NCBI GenBank assembly: GCA_005240075.1
Contig: SBBF01000030.1
Location: forward strand, 1 to 41,196
Direction of reading: 5' to 3'
Length of the DNA stretch: 41,196 bases
DNA from: Nitrospira sp.
Lineage (GTDB): Bacteria; UBA10199; SBBF01
Shown here piece by piece: positions 8,488 through 18,620 of the stretch. How positions within the stretch are numbered: position 1 is the stretch's first letter; each line of letters starts with the position of its first letter. The notes under the pieces are model-generated. The model searched no databases. It was not told the origin of the DNA and saw nothing but the letters and a program-made list of their open reading frames with translations. A program made the position numbers and the translations under genes.

Positions 8488-9690
8488 ATGAAACCCAAAA
8501 TCAAAAAAATTGTTCTTGCTTATTCCGGGGGCCTTGACACCTCGGTCATTTTAAAATGGCTGATTGAGACATATCAGTGCGAGGTGGTCTGTTTTTCTGC
8601 CGATCTGGGGCAGGGGGAAGAGCTGACCCATCTGGATGAAAAAGCCAAAAAAACAGGGGCCTCCAAGATTTATATCGAGGATTTAAAAGAGGAGTTTGCC
8701 CAAAATTATGTATTCCCCATGCTCCGGGCCAATGCGGTGTATGAGGGATCTTATCTTTTGGGGACCTCCATTGCGCGCCCGCTGATTGCCAAAAAACAGA
8801 TTGAAATTGCGGAAAAAGAAAAATGCGACGCGGTCTCCCATGGTGCCACCGGCAAGGGGAACGATCAGGTCCGGTTTGAACTGACCTACTATGCCTTGAA
8901 GCCTGATATTCAGATCATCGCTCCCTGGCGGGAGTGGAACCTCAATTCGCGTCAGTCTCTGATTGATTATGCCCAAAAGCATAGGATTCCGGTTCCGGTC
9001 ACCAAATCGAAGCCGTACAGTTCCGACAGAAATCTTCTCCATATCAGTTTTGAGGGGGGAATTCTCGAGGATCCCGGGAAGGCCCCTCCCGAGGACATGT
9101 TCGTTTTGTCGGTCTCTCCCGAAAAAGCTCCTGACAAACCGACCGAAGTGGAAATTGAATATGAAAAAGGAAATCCGGTCGCTATTAATAGTATAAAAAT
9201 GAAGCCGGGAGCGTTGCTCACTTGTTTGAATGAACTTGGCGGCAAGAACGGAATTGGAAGGGTGGACCTGGTAGAAAACCGTTTTGTTGGCATGAAGAGC
9301 CGGGGGGTTTACGAAACTCCCGGTGGGACCATTCTTCATGCGGCCCATCGGGCGCTGGAGTCGATCACGATGGATCGGGAGGTGTTGCACCTTCGGGATT
9401 CGCTGATTCCCAAATATGCCGAACTGGTTTATTACGGATTCTGGTTTGCACCGGAGAGAGAATGGCTCCAGGGCTTGATGGACGAGGCTCAAAAAGGGGT
9501 GACGGGGACGGTTCGGTTGAAACTCTACAAGGGAAACGTGATTGTGTTGGGAAGAAAGGCTCCTCAAAGCCTGTTTAACCCTGACATGGCGACTTTTGAA
9601 AAAGAGTCGATTTATCGACAGGCCGATGCGGAAGGGTTCATCAAGTTAAACGCCCTTCGCTTAAGAATTCGAAAAATGATGGGGGGATGA
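8488..9690 (+). CDS. argG: Argininosuccinate synthase
   Basis: ArgG condenses citrulline and aspartate with ATP to form argininosuccinate. The product has 400 residues, the normal length. The N-terminal [17 protein letters not shown] is the ATP-pyrophosphatase P-loop signature. [14 protein letters not shown] and [21 protein letters not shown] are type 1 ArgG signatures. The ATG at 8488 starts the family-conserved [15 protein letters not shown]. No Shine-Dalgarno sequence is visible before it, because the upstream bases belong to the repeat. argH is not found next to it in this window. The stop codon overlaps the next ATG (ATGA at 9687). Confidence 0.95.
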   Translation: MKPKIKKIVLAYSGGLDTSVILKWLIETYQCEVVCFSADLGQGEELTHLDEKAKKTGASKIYIEDLKEEFAQNYVFPMLRANAVYEGSYLLGTSIARPLIAKKQIEIAEKEKCDAVSHGATGKGNDQVRFELTYYALKPDIQIIAPWREWNLNSRQSLIDYAQKHRIPVPVTKSKPYSSDRNLLHISFEGGILEDPGKAPPEDMFVLSVSPEKAPDKPTEVEIEYEKGNPVAINSIKMKPGALLTCLNELGGKNGIGRVDLVENRFVGMKSRGVYETPGGTILHAAHRALESITMDREVLHLRDSLIPKYAELVYYGFWFAPEREWLQGLMDEAQKGVTGTVRLKLYKGNVIVLGRKAPQSLFNPDMATFEKESIYRQADAEGFIKLNALRLRIRKMMGG

Positions 9691-11030
9691 GAGTGTTTTA
9701 TCGATTGTTGATCTTGATTTTTGCTTTAACATTTTTTTTTGAGGAGGCTGCCGTACAGGCTAACCCGGTCTACCGTTTAAGTTTTCCCCAATGTGTGCGA
9801 ATGGCTCTGGAGAACAACAATCAAATACTGGCCACCGAACATGACATCGATTTATCGCAGGCCAAGAGAAGAGAAGCAAGTCCCCGGAGTATTCCCATAA
9901 TCAAATACGAGCACAAGGTGGCTCCGGTCCCCCGCGATATCGATAACCTGGCGGACAGTTTTTTTTCGGGCGATATCAGCGTCATGAACAATTTCAAAAT
10001 GGAAGTGGGATCGGTCTTGACCACCTTTGGAAAAATCAAAACAGCCCAGGAACTGGCCGACATTGGTATTCATGCCTCCTGGTTTACCCGAGACAAAACA
10101 ACGAATGAAACGATCTTTAAAATTTACCAAATCTACAATGGCATTATTCTAGCCCGAGAGCTTTTGGATCTGGGGGCCAAAGCCAAAGATACACTGCATG
10201 GAAAAATTGAAGAGATGAAAAAAGAAAAAGTGGTGGATCAGATCGGCATTTTAAAGTTGAAACTTGTGTTGTTTGAGATAGAGCGCAAAGTGGAGGAGGC
10301 CAAAAAGAAGGAGGCTTTGGCGATTGCGGCACTCAAGCTCCTGTTGGGGTTGGAGGACGATGTTGATCTGAATATCCGTTCTTTCGATTTGATTCCTGTT
10401 GCCTATGAGCTTCGTCCATTGAAAGAGTATATCGAATTGGCGCGCGTCAACCGACCGGAGTACCAGTTGCTCAATGCCGGTATTCAGGCCAAAGAAAAAA
10501 AAATCAGGCTGGAGGAGCTTAATTATGTCCCCAATCTCGGGGTGGGGGGATTTGTCGATGTGGCACGGGCCCCCGGTATTACGGGAGAGGAGGATGAGGA
10601 CAATTTCACCAATCCGTTCAATTTTACCAAAGCGGGAGTCGGTTTCCAGCTCAAAGGGGAGTTTGATTATGTCAAGACTTCTTCCAAGGTCAAACAGGCT
10701 GAAGCCGATCTGTTGAAGACTGTCTATGACAAGCGGGCGGCCATCCGCGGATTGGAGCTTGAAATCCAGCAGTCGTATCTTGAAATCGAATCGTCCCGCA
10801 GTTTAATGATGAAAGCCGGGGAGGAAAAAAAGGCGGCCCGCCAGATGGTTTTTTTGACCAAAAGCAACATCGAAATCGGCCTGGGGGAAAAAAAGGATTA
10901 TTACGATGCCCTGCAGTCCTATCTGATTTTTCAGGGACGAGAACTTGAATCGATTTACAACTACAATGTGGCTGTTTTTGATTTGAAAAAGAAGACCGGC
11001 ATTTTGGGCCGGGAATATGGAAAGGAATAG
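9687..11030 (+). CDS. TolC-family outer membrane channel protein
   Basis: The 447-residue product opens with a signal peptide ([18 protein letters not shown], cleavage near AVQA). It then shows the long alpha-helical, coiled-coil pattern of outer membrane efflux proteins, with two related halves. The first has [22 protein letters not shown] and the second [17 protein letters not shown], each beginning a repeat. Such proteins form trimeric channels through the outer membrane for efflux pumps or type I secretion. No inner-membrane pump or adaptor is adjacent. Instead it overlaps argG by 4 bases and is followed after 3 bases by an MlaC-like lipoprotein, so a role in envelope or lipid traffic is possible. 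Family assignment is secure; substrate is unknown. Confidence 0.85.
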   Translation: MRVFYRLLILIFALTFFFEEAAVQANPVYRLSFPQCVRMALENNNQILATEHDIDLSQAKRREASPRSIPIIKYEHKVAPVPRDIDNLADSFFSGDISVMNNFKMEVGSVLTTFGKIKTAQELADIGIHASWFTRDKTTNETIFKIYQIYNGIILARELLDLGAKAKDTLHGKIEEMKKEKVVDQIGILKLKLVLFEIERKVEEAKKKEALAIAALKLLLGLEDDVDLNIRSFDLIPVAYELRPLKEYIELARVNRPEYQLLNAGIQAKEKKIRLEELNYVPNLGVGGFVDVARAPGITGEEDEDNFTNPFNFTKAGVGFQLKGEFDYVKTSSKVKQAEADLLKTVYDKRAAIRGLELEIQQSYLEIESSRSLMMKAGEEKKAARQMVFLTKSNIEIGLGEKKDYYDALQSYLIFQGRELESIYNYNVAVFDLKKKTGILGREYGKE

Positions 11031-11033
11031 AAG

Positions 11034-11726
11034 ATGAAAAAAATAATTTGTGGTTTCCTGGCGGTCGGGCTTTTTGCGGGAGGATGTGGGGAAAGAAAAG
11101 TTTCGGCTCCCCCGCAGACCCAAATCCCCCCTCCCACGGAAACTGTTGCCGAACAGCCGATTCCTGCCAGCTCTTTGGGGCCTCTCGATTCCATCAAGGA
11201 GCTGGATCGCAAGGTGGAGGCGTACAAAACCGGGCCCCATGTGACGCCGGAGGATCTGGAGGCGAACAAAAAATTGAAACAACAGATTATCAGAGGGACG
11301 TTTGACATCTACGAGCTCTGCAAGCTGGCGCTGGATGTTCATTGGAATGAAATTTCGGCCGATCAGCAATCTTCTTTTTCCAGTTTGATGACGAGCCTCC
11401 TTGAAAAGAAGGCCATTTTATCCAAGGAGCAGGTCAAGGGATCAGCCAAGCCCTACCGGGTTGTTTACAAGGAAGAGAAGTTTTTAAATTCTGAAAAAAG
11501 CCAGGCAATGGTCGCCACCAAACTTTTTGTTCCGTCCGAAAAAATTGATTTAAACATCAACTATAAACTCCTTTTATCCCCGCGGGGATGGCAAATCTTT
11601 GATGTCATTGTGGATGAAGCCTCGCTGGTTGAAAACTACAAATTCCAGTTTGACACCATTATCCGAAAATACAGTTTTCAGGAACTGGTGGCCCGGATGG
11701 AAAAGAAATTGAAGGAGATGGATTGA
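11034..11726 (+). CDS. MlaC/Ttg2D-family phospholipid-binding lipoprotein
   Basis: The 230-residue product has a signal peptide ending in a lipobox-like F-A-G-G-C with the lipidated cysteine at residue 18, then a proline-rich linker (to about 50). The C-terminal domain (about 85-228) carries MlaC family signals: LALDVHWNEISADQQSSFSS, a central PYRVVYKEEK strand, GWQIFDVIVDEASLVENYK and FDTIIRKYSFQELV. MlaC proteins shuttle phospholipids between inner- and outer-membrane Mla complexes. Most are soluble, so a lipid-anchored version is a variation. The usual mlaE, mlaF and mlaD genes are not present here. It sits between a TolC-like gene and a phosphatase-superfamily gene. Confidence 0.78.
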   Translation: MKKIICGFLAVGLFAGGCGERKVSAPPQTQIPPPTETVAEQPIPASSLGPLDSIKELDRKVEAYKTGPHVTPEDLEANKKLKQQIIRGTFDIYELCKLALDVHWNEISADQQSSFSSLMTSLLEKKAILSKEQVKGSAKPYRVVYKEEKFLNSEKSQAMVATKLFVPSEKIDLNINYKLLLSPRGWQIFDVIVDEASLVENYKFQFDTIIRKYSFQELVARMEKKLKEMD

Positions 11727-13141
11727 CATTCAAACGTTGTATTCTGTTTTTGGCTGATGGCGCCCGTCCGGATGTTCTTTGTCAGGAGTTAAACAGGGGT
11801 AATCTTCCGAACTTGGCCCGGTATCTGGTCGAAGGGGGAACCTTTGAGACTATTCTGACCGCTTTTCCTTCAACCACCGGGCCTGCTTATCTTCCTTATC
11901 TCACCGGCTGTTATCCGGGAACCTGTAATGTTCCCGGTATCCGCTGGTTTGACCGTGCTCATTACGCGCGTCACGGTTGGTCTTTCAAGAGTTTCCGGAG
12001 TTATGTCGGATTGGAAACCACTCTGTTCAACAGGGATATAAAGGAAGAAATCCAAACGGCTTTTTCCATTTATAAAAATCCGGTTAATATTCTCAACAAT
12101 ATCTTCCGCGGTATTCCTGCCGGCAACAACAAGACGCAACACAGTCGAATCTGGTATATCTATTATGCCCATTTAACCGATCATTGGTCTTTTGTCGACT
12201 CAGCTGTCACGAAAAAAATAATTAATTCACTCGATCAAGATCCTGATTTTATTTTTGCTGTCTTCCCTTCGATTGATGAATACTCACATCGGTCGAGTGT
12301 TTTTAATCCCCGTGTTATTCAGGCCTATCGGGACATTGATGGTCATATTGGCGAAGTGATTGCCGCACTTAAAAAAAAGGGATGGTTGGAAGAGACTTTG
12401 CTGGTAGTCGTCAGCGATCATGGTTTATCGGATACCCACACCCATTTTGATGTGGGGCCTTATCTGGAAGAGAAGGGGATGAAGACTTTTTTTTACACCC
12501 AGATTTTCAAACGGAATTTCAAGGGGGCGACGATGGTTTCAGGCAATGGCATGTGTCATGTTTATTTAAAGCATCCGGACGGATGGCAGAGGCCCTGTTA
12601 TTATGAGGATTTGACTGAAAATGGTTTTTTACTGGAGGAATTCAGAAACCGCCCTGAAATTGGTCTGGTCGCCTGCAGAGGGGTCGATGGATCGATTCAT
12701 CTTCTCACTTCTCGCGGACAGGGAAAGTTCAAGGTCAATAACGGAAAAATCGACTACCAATTTGATCGTTATGATCCATTAAATTTATGTTTAAAAACAT
12801 ATAGTTTAATAATGACAATTGAAGAGTCACTGGATATTACTTTGAATTCTCATTTTCCGGATGTTTTTGTCCAATTAGATCAGATTTTTTCATCTCCCCG
12901 GTCCGGCGATATCATTTTATCGGCGAACCCCGGTTATGATTTGCGAAAAAGATATGAACATCCCGAACACAAAGCCTCCCACGGCTCCCTTTGCCCCGAA
13001 CATATGAAAACCCCTTTTTTAATGAGTACCAGGATGATCCGCAAACCGAAACGTTCCGTGGATATTTTCCCGACGATTCTTGAACTGACAGGAAAGAAAA
13101 TTCCCCCCTCAATTGACGGAAGATCACTGTTTATTTTGTAA
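11723..13141 (+). CDS. Alkaline phosphatase superfamily protein (type I phosphodiesterase-like)
   Basis: The 472-residue product belongs to the phosphodiesterase/nucleotide pyrophosphatase group of metal-dependent hydrolases. Visible metal and catalytic positions are D12 (FLADGARPDVL), the nucleophile-region threonine near residue 52 (AFPSTTGPAYLPYLTG), a D and H pair in SIDEYSHRS, D-H in VVSDHGLSDTHTHFD, and a late histidine in HKASHGSLCPEH. No signal peptide is evident, so it may act in the cytoplasm or at the inner face of the membrane. The start is a TTG at 11723 that overlaps the previous stop (TTGA), with an AAGGAG ribosome site just upstream. The substrate is unknown; a phospholipid head group or nucleotide is plausible given the neighbours. 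The gene converges on dnaK. Confidence 0.8.
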   Translation: MTFKRCILFLADGARPDVLCQELNRGNLPNLARYLVEGGTFETILTAFPSTTGPAYLPYLTGCYPGTCNVPGIRWFDRAHYARHGWSFKSFRSYVGLETTLFNRDIKEEIQTAFSIYKNPVNILNNIFRGIPAGNNKTQHSRIWYIYYAHLTDHWSFVDSAVTKKIINSLDQDPDFIFAVFPSIDEYSHRSSVFNPRVIQAYRDIDGHIGEVIAALKKKGWLEETLLVVVSDHGLSDTHTHFDVGPYLEEKGMKTFFYTQIFKRNFKGATMVSGNGMCHVYLKHPDGWQRPCYYEDLTENGFLLEEFRNRPEIGLVACRGVDGSIHLLTSRGQGKFKVNNGKIDYQFDRYDPLNLCLKTYSLIMTIEESLDITLNSHFPDVFVQLDQIFSSPRSGDIILSANPGYDLRKRYEHPEHKASHGSLCPEHMKTPFLMSTRMIRKPKRSVDIFPTILELTGKKIPPSIDGRSLFIL

Positions 13142-13215
13142 TGAGCGAGAATCGGGCTTTGCCCGTTCGAGCGAATACCCAGGGGGTTTGGGGGAGGCCA
13201 GCGGCCAGTCCCCCA
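13142..13215 (+). repeat. Structured repeat between convergent genes, related to the 18685 and 38973 copies
   Basis: The element fills precisely the 74 bases between the phosphodiesterase stop and the dnaK stop. It contains CGGGC-TTT-GCCCG (compare CTGGC-TTT-GCCAG in the other copies), then a GGGGGTTTGGGGG block, then a stem GGCC-AGC-GGCC, enclosed by GGGGGA and TCCCCC on the minus strand. Order and spacing resemble the 18685-18784 element. It may also act as a transcription barrier for the two convergent genes, although there is no U-run. Confidence 0.6.
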
Positions 13216-15132
13216 TTATTTAGACTCCTCAAATTCCGCATCGACCACATTATCATCTTTTTTGGTTTTTTCGTCTGACGCGCCCTGTGGTGGTTCTCCG
13301 GCTCCTTCAGTTGCCGATTGTGTGCTGGCTTTGTACATTGCCTCGCCAATTTTAAACGCCGCCTGTTGGAGTTCTTCCATTGACGATTTAATTTTATCTG
13401 GTTTTTCATCGGCGATCGCTTTTTTGGTCGCCTCTAACGCTTCTTCCACTTTTTTCACGTCTTCAGAAGCCAGCTTGGATCCATGCTCTTTGAGGTTTTT
13501 TTCAACTTCATGAACCAGTGCATCAGCCCGGTTCTTGACTTCCACCTCTTCCCGTTTCTTTTTGTCCTCCGATTCATGTTCCTTGGCTGATTTGATCATC
13601 TCGTTGATTTCATCCTTGCTGAGACCGGAAGAAGAGGTGATGGTGATGTGTTGCTCTTTATTGGTCGCTTTATCCTTGGCAGTGACATGGACAATGCCGT
13701 TGGCATCGATGTCGAAAGTGACTTCAATCTGGGGAATGCCGCGCGGAGCGGGGGGGATGCCGTCCAGATGAAAGCGTCCCAGCGTCCGGTTGTCTCTCGC
13801 CATTTCCCGTTCCCCCTGAAGGACATGGATTTCCACGCTGGTTTGGCTGTCAGCTGCCGTAGAAAAAATCTGCGATTTACGGGTAGGAATGGTTGTGTTT
13901 CGCTCGATCAAGCGGGTCATCACTCCCCCCAATGTTTCAATTCCCAGAGAAAGAGGGGTCACATCCAGAAGAAGCATGTCTTTTACTTCCCCCTTTAACA
14001 CTCCCCCTTGGACTCCGGCGCCGGCTGCCACCACTTCATCGGGATTGACCCCCATGTGGGGCTCCTTGCCGAAAAATTTTGTGACTTCGTCCCGAATCCT
14101 CGGCATTCGGGTTTGCCCTCCCACCAGAACCACTTCGTCAATATCCGCCGCTTTCTTTCCCGAATCCTGCAAACATTTGCGGACCGGTTCAAAGGACCTC
14201 AAAATAAGGTCTTCACAAATTGATTCCAGTTTGGCGCGGGTTAATTTGAGAGTTAAATGTTTGGGGCCCGACGCGTCAGCGGTCAGGAAGGGAAGATTGA
14301 TTTCAGTTTCAAGCGCGGAGGAAAGCTCGATCTTGGCTTTTTCGGCCCCCTCTTTCAGCCTTTGCAAAACCATTTTATCTTTGGAGACATCGATCCCCTG
14401 ATCTTTTTTAAATTCAGCGATTAAATAATCAATTAAACGTTGATCGATATTATCTCCTCCTAAATGGGTATCACCGTTGGTCGCAATCACTTCCACCACA
14501 TTTTCCCCCACCTCCAAGACGGAGATGTCAAAGGTGCCTCCTCCAAAATCGTAGACGGCAATCACTTCATCCTTTTTCTTATCCAGCCCATAGGCGAGCG
14601 AAGCGGCGGTCGGCTCATTGACGATTCTTAACACATTAAGTCCGGCAATAACGCCCGCATCCTTGGTGGCCTGGCGTTGGGCATCGTTGAAGTAAGCGGG
14701 GACGGTAATAACGGCATCGGTGACTGTTTCTCCCAGATAATCTTCAGCCGCCTTTTTAAGTTTCATTAGAATTTTTGCTGAAATTTCAGGAGGGGCGTAT
14801 TCTTTATCCCCCGCCTTGACCGCCACATCGTCGTTGGATCTTTTGATGACCTTGTAGGGAACCAGCTTCATTTCTTCAGAAACTTCTTCATACCGCCGTC
14901 CCATAAAGCGCTTGATGGAATAGACTGTATTTTCAGGATTGGTAATCGCCTGGCGCTTGGCTGCCTGTCCTACCAGCACTTCGCCATCTTTTGTAAAGGC
15001 GACCACGGACGGCGTTGTTCGGGCCCCCTCCTGGTTGGGAATGACTTTGGGTTCCCCCCCCTCCATGACGGCGACGCATGAATTGGTTGTTCCCAAATCG
15101 ATTCCAATGACTTTTTGACTTTTTGATGGCAT
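13216..15132 (-). CDS. dnaK: Molecular chaperone DnaK (Hsp70)
   Basis: DnaK is the ATP-driven Hsp70 chaperone that, with DnaJ and GrpE, binds exposed hydrophobic segments in the cytoplasm. The product has 638 residues. [19 protein letters not shown] is the N-terminal phosphate-binding signature, [15 protein letters not shown] and [15 protein letters not shown] follow, and [16 protein letters not shown] is the third Hsp70 signature. The substrate domain begins after about residue 385 ([17 protein letters not shown]), and the lid ends in a charged tail, NVVDAEFEE. The ATG at 15132 has an AAGGAG site 8 bases upstream, which decides it over an in-frame start 15 bases earlier. dnaJ and grpE are not adjacent. 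Confidence 0.97.
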   Translation of the reverse strand: MPSKSQKVIGIDLGTTNSCVAVMEGGEPKVIPNQEGARTTPSVVAFTKDGEVLVGQAAKRQAITNPENTVYSIKRFMGRRYEEVSEEMKLVPYKVIKRSNDDVAVKAGDKEYAPPEISAKILMKLKKAAEDYLGETVTDAVITVPAYFNDAQRQATKDAGVIAGLNVLRIVNEPTAASLAYGLDKKKDEVIAVYDFGGGTFDISVLEVGENVVEVIATNGDTHLGGDNIDQRLIDYLIAEFKKDQGIDVSKDKMVLQRLKEGAEKAKIELSSALETEINLPFLTADASGPKHLTLKLTRAKLESICEDLILRSFEPVRKCLQDSGKKAADIDEVVLVGGQTRMPRIRDEVTKFFGKEPHMGVNPDEVVAAGAGVQGGVLKGEVKDMLLLDVTPLSLGIETLGGVMTRLIERNTTIPTRKSQIFSTAADSQTSVEIHVLQGEREMARDNRTLGRFHLDGIPPAPRGIPQIEVTFDIDANGIVHVTAKDKATNKEQHITITSSSGLSKDEINEMIKSAKEHESEDKKKREEVEVKNRADALVHEVEKNLKEHGSKLASEDVKKVEEALEATKKAIADEKPDKIKSSMEELQQAAFKIGEAMYKASTQSATEGAGEPPQGASDEKTKKDDNVVDAEFEESK

Positions 15133-15151
15133 AAAAATCTCCTTCAAACTT

Positions 15152-15179
15152 AAGTTAGCCGCTGTTTACTCGTTGTCAA
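15152..15179 (-). promoter_or_regulatory. Candidate sigma-70 type promoter for dnaK
   Basis: On the minus strand a perfect TTGACA (15174-15179) is followed after 16 bases by TAACTT (15152-15157), then about 20 bases to the dnaK start. The -10 is imperfect. No CIRCE operator is visible. No heat-shock sigma factor pattern was tested beyond inspection. Confidence 0.5.
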
Positions 15180-15187
15180 GGGCTGTT

Positions 15188-15205
15188 GCAAACTATTTTG
15201 TTTGC
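15188..15205. promoter_or_regulatory. Inverted repeat upstream of the dnaK promoter
   Basis: GCAAAC and GTTTGC flank a 6-base AT spacer (TATTTT), giving an 18-base operator-like dyad. It ends 8 bases upstream of the candidate -35 box and could bind a regulator of dnaK or of the divergent gspC. No known operator is matched. Confidence 0.35.
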
Positions 15206-15285
15206 GTAATCTTTTATTTTTTGTTACGTTGGCAGTGATTTACGATTTCCCATTCGTTCCTGTGCCGTTTTTTTCTTAATGACCA

Positions 15286-16236
15286 TTGGGCATTTCACTC
15301 AAAAAGTATATGTGGCTGGTCAGTCTGGTGGCGGTCATTTTTTGCGCCTACTTTCTGGCCAGCATGACAGCGGGACTTGTATCGCTCAAACTTCAGGGAG
15401 AAGATGTTTCTCTCCTGATTTCCCCCCCAACGACTGAAAAAGGGGAAGAAGGGGCGTTGGCTCCGGCAGAAGATCCGGAAGCGTTAAAACCGGTCATTGA
15501 ACGAAATGTGTTTAATTCAAAGGCCATTTTATCGACAGGGGAGCCGGAAGAGGAAGAAGAAACAACGGAGGTTTTAACAGGGGAAGCGGTTCCCACCTCT
15601 TTGTCGATTAAACTCCTCTCCACTTTTTCTGTGGGAGGAGGGATGGATCAGCGTTCGACTTGTGTCATATCGGGAGGACAGGCAAAGGAGGATGTCTATA
15701 CAGTCAATGACACCAAACAATTTGCGCCCGAAACCAAAGTGTTGAAGATTTTGTACGATCGGGTTGAGTTCTCAAACAAGGGGCGCCTTGAATATGTTCT
15801 CCTGGAAGATTTTGCAAAGCGGACCGCTTCTCATGACCGGGGAAAAAGCAAAGAAGAAAAAACCAGGAAGAATGAGAAGGAAGAACCAGCCGAGGAGGTA
15901 AAAATTGAGGAAACAGGGGAAGGAAAGTTTGTTATCGATCGGGCTGAAATCGAGGCGGCGATGGCCAATATGGACAAGCTCTACACCCAGGTCAGGGCGG
16001 TCCCTCATTTCAAAGAGGGAAATCCCGATGGGCTCAAGCTTCTTTCGGTTCGTTCCGGAAGTATTTTCTCCAAGTTGGGATTGAAGCGGGGGGATATTTT
16101 GAAAAAAATCAATGGCAATGAACTCGATATCAAAAAGGGGCTAGAACTTTTCAATCAACTCAAAACCGAAAGTACATTTGTGATCGAAGTGGAACGGAAA
16201 GGGACTGTGTTCAATATGGAGTATGAAATAAAATGA
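15286..16236 (+). CDS. gspC: Type II secretion system protein GspC
   Basis: GspC is a bitopic inner-membrane protein that links the inner-membrane platform to the outer-membrane secretin. The product has a short N terminus, one membrane segment (about residues 10-30, MWLVSLVAVIFCAYFLA), and an acidic linker. The periplasmic HR domain begins VIERNVFNSK (compare the family's RNLF motif). A charged linker (about 185-225) precedes a C-terminal PDZ-like domain (about 235-315: LKLLSVRSGSIFSKLGLKRGD). The start is uncertain: a TTG at 15286 supplies two lysines before the membrane helix, and an ATG at 15310 is the alternative. Neither has a good ribosome site. It overlaps gspD by 4 bases. Confidence 0.85.
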   Translation: MGISLKKYMWLVSLVAVIFCAYFLASMTAGLVSLKLQGEDVSLLISPPTTEKGEEGALAPAEDPEALKPVIERNVFNSKAILSTGEPEEEEETTEVLTGEAVPTSLSIKLLSTFSVGGGMDQRSTCVISGGQAKEDVYTVNDTKQFAPETKVLKILYDRVEFSNKGRLEYVLLEDFAKRTASHDRGKSKEEKTRKNEKEEPAEEVKIEETGEGKFVIDRAEIEAAMANMDKLYTQVRAVPHFKEGNPDGLKLLSVRSGSIFSKLGLKRGDILKKINGNELDIKKGLELFNQLKTESTFVIEVERKGTVFNMEYEIK

Positions 16237-18611
16237 CCAAAACCCTCATGATGATTGGCTGCCTTGCGGGAACTGTTGTTGCGGCTGTTGTCTGGGCGGA
16301 AGGGGAAGAAGAAACGGCGGCTCCCGTTGAAAGCGTTGCGGCTATTGATCCGGCCGCCATAGAGAAATATGGCCCTCTGGGGGATCCGCCGGACAAGATT
16401 CAGGAGCCGACGGGGGAGGAAACCGGACCGGAGGAAGAAAAAACAATCCCCACGACTCCTGTGTTGACGGATGAAACAACCGGGGAAGAATTAATCTACC
16501 TGAACGCCACCGATACCGATATTACCGAAATCATCAAACAGATTTCCAAAGCAACCGGGACCAATTTTTTGCTTGATGATTCTCTGAAGGGGAAAATCAC
16601 CATCATCTCCGAGAAACCGATGACCAAAGACATGGCCTATCAGGCTTTTCTCTCCGCCCTGGAGGTGATGGGCTACACGACGGTGGCGACTCCTGCCGGC
16701 TTGATCAAAGTTATTCCCACCAAAGAGGCGATCAACAAGCCGCTCGATATTTTCAAGGATGAAACACCGATGACCGACCGTTTCATCACCCGGATTGTTC
16801 AGGTAAAAAATATTTCGGCCAATGAAATTTCTTCGGTTGTCAAGACGCTCGTTTCCAAGGATGGCAATCTTTTTGCTTATCCGGCCACCAATTCCCTGAT
16901 TATCACCGATACCGGCTCGAATATTGACCGCATTTTGAAAATCATCCGGGAATTGGATCAGGAAGGGCCACAAGAAGTGATTGAGATTATTCCGATCCAG
17001 TACGCCGATGCGAAGGACATTACGGAGAAAATCACCCAGCTGTTTGAACAGGAATCAAGTGGTTCTTCCAAGGTGACTGCCACCAGAAGCCGGCGGGGGG
17101 CCAAGGGGGGAGGGGAGGCGGAACTTCAGGAACTCCCTTCGATTTCGAAAGTCATCACGGATGAACGAACCAATTCCATTATTATTTTGGGAACCAAAAG
17201 GGCTATCATTAAAGTCAAGGCGTTGATTTCGCGTCTGGACACCTCGGTTTCAGAAGCCGAAGGGGCCATTCATGTTTATTATTTGAAACATGCCGATGCT
17301 AAGGAACTGGCCGACGTTTTGGGCTCGCTTGTTTCCGATAGTTCAAAGTCCAAAAAAACAACGATCAAAAAAGATGATTCGGGAGCTTCCACCGCTGAAT
17401 CGAAGGGGGAGAAGAGCTCTTCATCAGGAGCGGTAGAACTGGAAGGAGGAGTCAAGGTAACGGCGGATGAGGCAACGAATTCACTCATCATTACTGCTTC
17501 GCCAAAAGATTTTAAAACATTGGTAGAGATGGTGATCGCCAAGCTTGATATTCCACGACGCCAGGTCTATCTGGAGGCGATTGTGATGGAATTGTCTGTT
17601 AATAAAAACAGGCAGACCGGTTTTTCAGGAAATTTTGGAACGATTTTCCAACTTTTTGGAAGCGACATGAGCGGTTTTGGGACGGTGCTTCCGCTGGCCA
17701 CCAGCACGATATCGAGTATTGCCGGAGCGGCCGGAGGATTGGCGGGGGGAGTTATTTCAGAAAACACAATTGATTTTACGTTAAGCGATGGATCATCCGT
17801 TTCTGTTCCGGCGGTCAGTGCTATTATTCAAGCGTTGCAAACGGACACCGATGTGAATGTTTTGTCGACTCCCAGTATTTTAACGCTCGATAATGAAGAG
17901 GCGCAAATTCAGGTGGGGGAAGAGGTTCCCACCCCTTCCGGGACAACGGTTTCTTCGGGGGGGGTTACCAGTTTTAATGTGACGCGGGAGGATACCGGTA
18001 TTATTCTCAAGATCACGCCACAAATTTCAGAGAGTGATACGGTCAAGCTTGAAATTTCGCAGGAAATTACCAATGTGGTTGCAACCGATGAGAACCTGGG
18101 GCCGACCCTGACCAAACGTTCGGTTGAAACGGTTGTGGTGGCTCACGATAAACAAACTGTTGTCATCGGGGGGCTCATTGACGACCGTCTGTCGATGACA
18201 ACCAACAAAGTTCCTTTGATTGGTGATGTTCCGATTTTGGGACAGCTTTTTAAAAACAAGACTACTCTCAAGGAAAAAACAAATATCATTGTTTTCATCA
18301 CCCCCTACATTATTCGTGAAAAAGCGGATTACCTCTCCATTCTCAAAAGAAAAATTGAAGAGAGAAATGTTTTTATCGAACACAACTATGGTCCTCATCA
18401 ACGAAAATTGATTCGTGAATCGATTGCCAATCATGCCCACCAACTTCTGGACTACAAGGGAACCTTTCCGACAGCCGGAACGATGGTTCCCAATCCAGCG
18501 GAAACCGTGACTCAAGAGACAGTCTCCCCAACCTCTTCAGAACCAGCACAAAGCACAACTGAAACCAAGTCTTCAACAAAGACGCGGGTTAAATACCGGC
18601 AAAAAAACTAG
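16233..18611 (+). CDS. gspD: Type II secretion system secretin GspD
   Basis: GspD forms the outer-membrane channel of the type II secretion system. The 792-residue product has a signal peptide (cleavage near VVWAEG) and an N0 domain (about 85-160: EELIYLNATDTDITEIIKQI). Several N1/N2-type repeats follow, two interrupted by serine- and glycine-rich inserts near residues 270-290 and 365-400. The secretin domain (about 430-690) includes QVYLEAIVMELSV, VLSTPSILTLDNEEA, QVGEEVPTPSG and the signature VPLIGDVPILGQLFK. A serine- and threonine-rich tail of about 90 residues follows. Only gspC and gspD are present; the ATPase, platform and pseudopilin genes must lie elsewhere. The ATGA overlap with gspC implies coupled translation. 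Confidence 0.95.
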   Translation: MTKTLMMIGCLAGTVVAAVVWAEGEEETAAPVESVAAIDPAAIEKYGPLGDPPDKIQEPTGEETGPEEEKTIPTTPVLTDETTGEELIYLNATDTDITEIIKQISKATGTNFLLDDSLKGKITIISEKPMTKDMAYQAFLSALEVMGYTTVATPAGLIKVIPTKEAINKPLDIFKDETPMTDRFITRIVQVKNISANEISSVVKTLVSKDGNLFAYPATNSLIITDTGSNIDRILKIIRELDQEGPQEVIEIIPIQYADAKDITEKITQLFEQESSGSSKVTATRSRRGAKGGGEAELQELPSISKVITDERTNSIIILGTKRAIIKVKALISRLDTSVSEAEGAIHVYYLKHADAKELADVLGSLVSDSSKSKKTTIKKDDSGASTAESKGEKSSSSGAVELEGGVKVTADEATNSLIITASPKDFKTLVEMVIAKLDIPRRQVYLEAIVMELSVNKNRQTGFSGNFGTIFQLFGSDMSGFGTVLPLATSTISSIAGAAGGLAGGVISENTIDFTLSDGSSVSVPAVSAIIQALQTDTDVNVLSTPSILTLDNEEAQIQVGEEVPTPSGTTVSSGGVTSFNVTREDTGIILKITPQISESDTVKLEISQEITNVVATDENLGPTLTKRSVETVVVAHDKQTVVIGGLIDDRLSMTTNKVPLIGDVPILGQLFKNKTTLKEKTNIIVFITPYIIREKADYLSILKRKIEERNVFIEHNYGPHQRKLIRESIANHAHQLLDYKGTFPTAGTMVPNPAETVTQETVSPTSSEPAQSTTETKSSTKTRVKYRQKN

Positions 18612-18620
18612 TTCCCCCAC

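Noticed and set aside
8683-9567. Long antisense frame inside argG
   Set aside because: It is a shadow of a conserved gene, without a ribosome site or recognisable domains.
15133-15285. CIRCE operator before dnaK
   Set aside because: The TTAGCACTC-N9-GAGTGCTAA pattern is absent; only a different dyad is seen.
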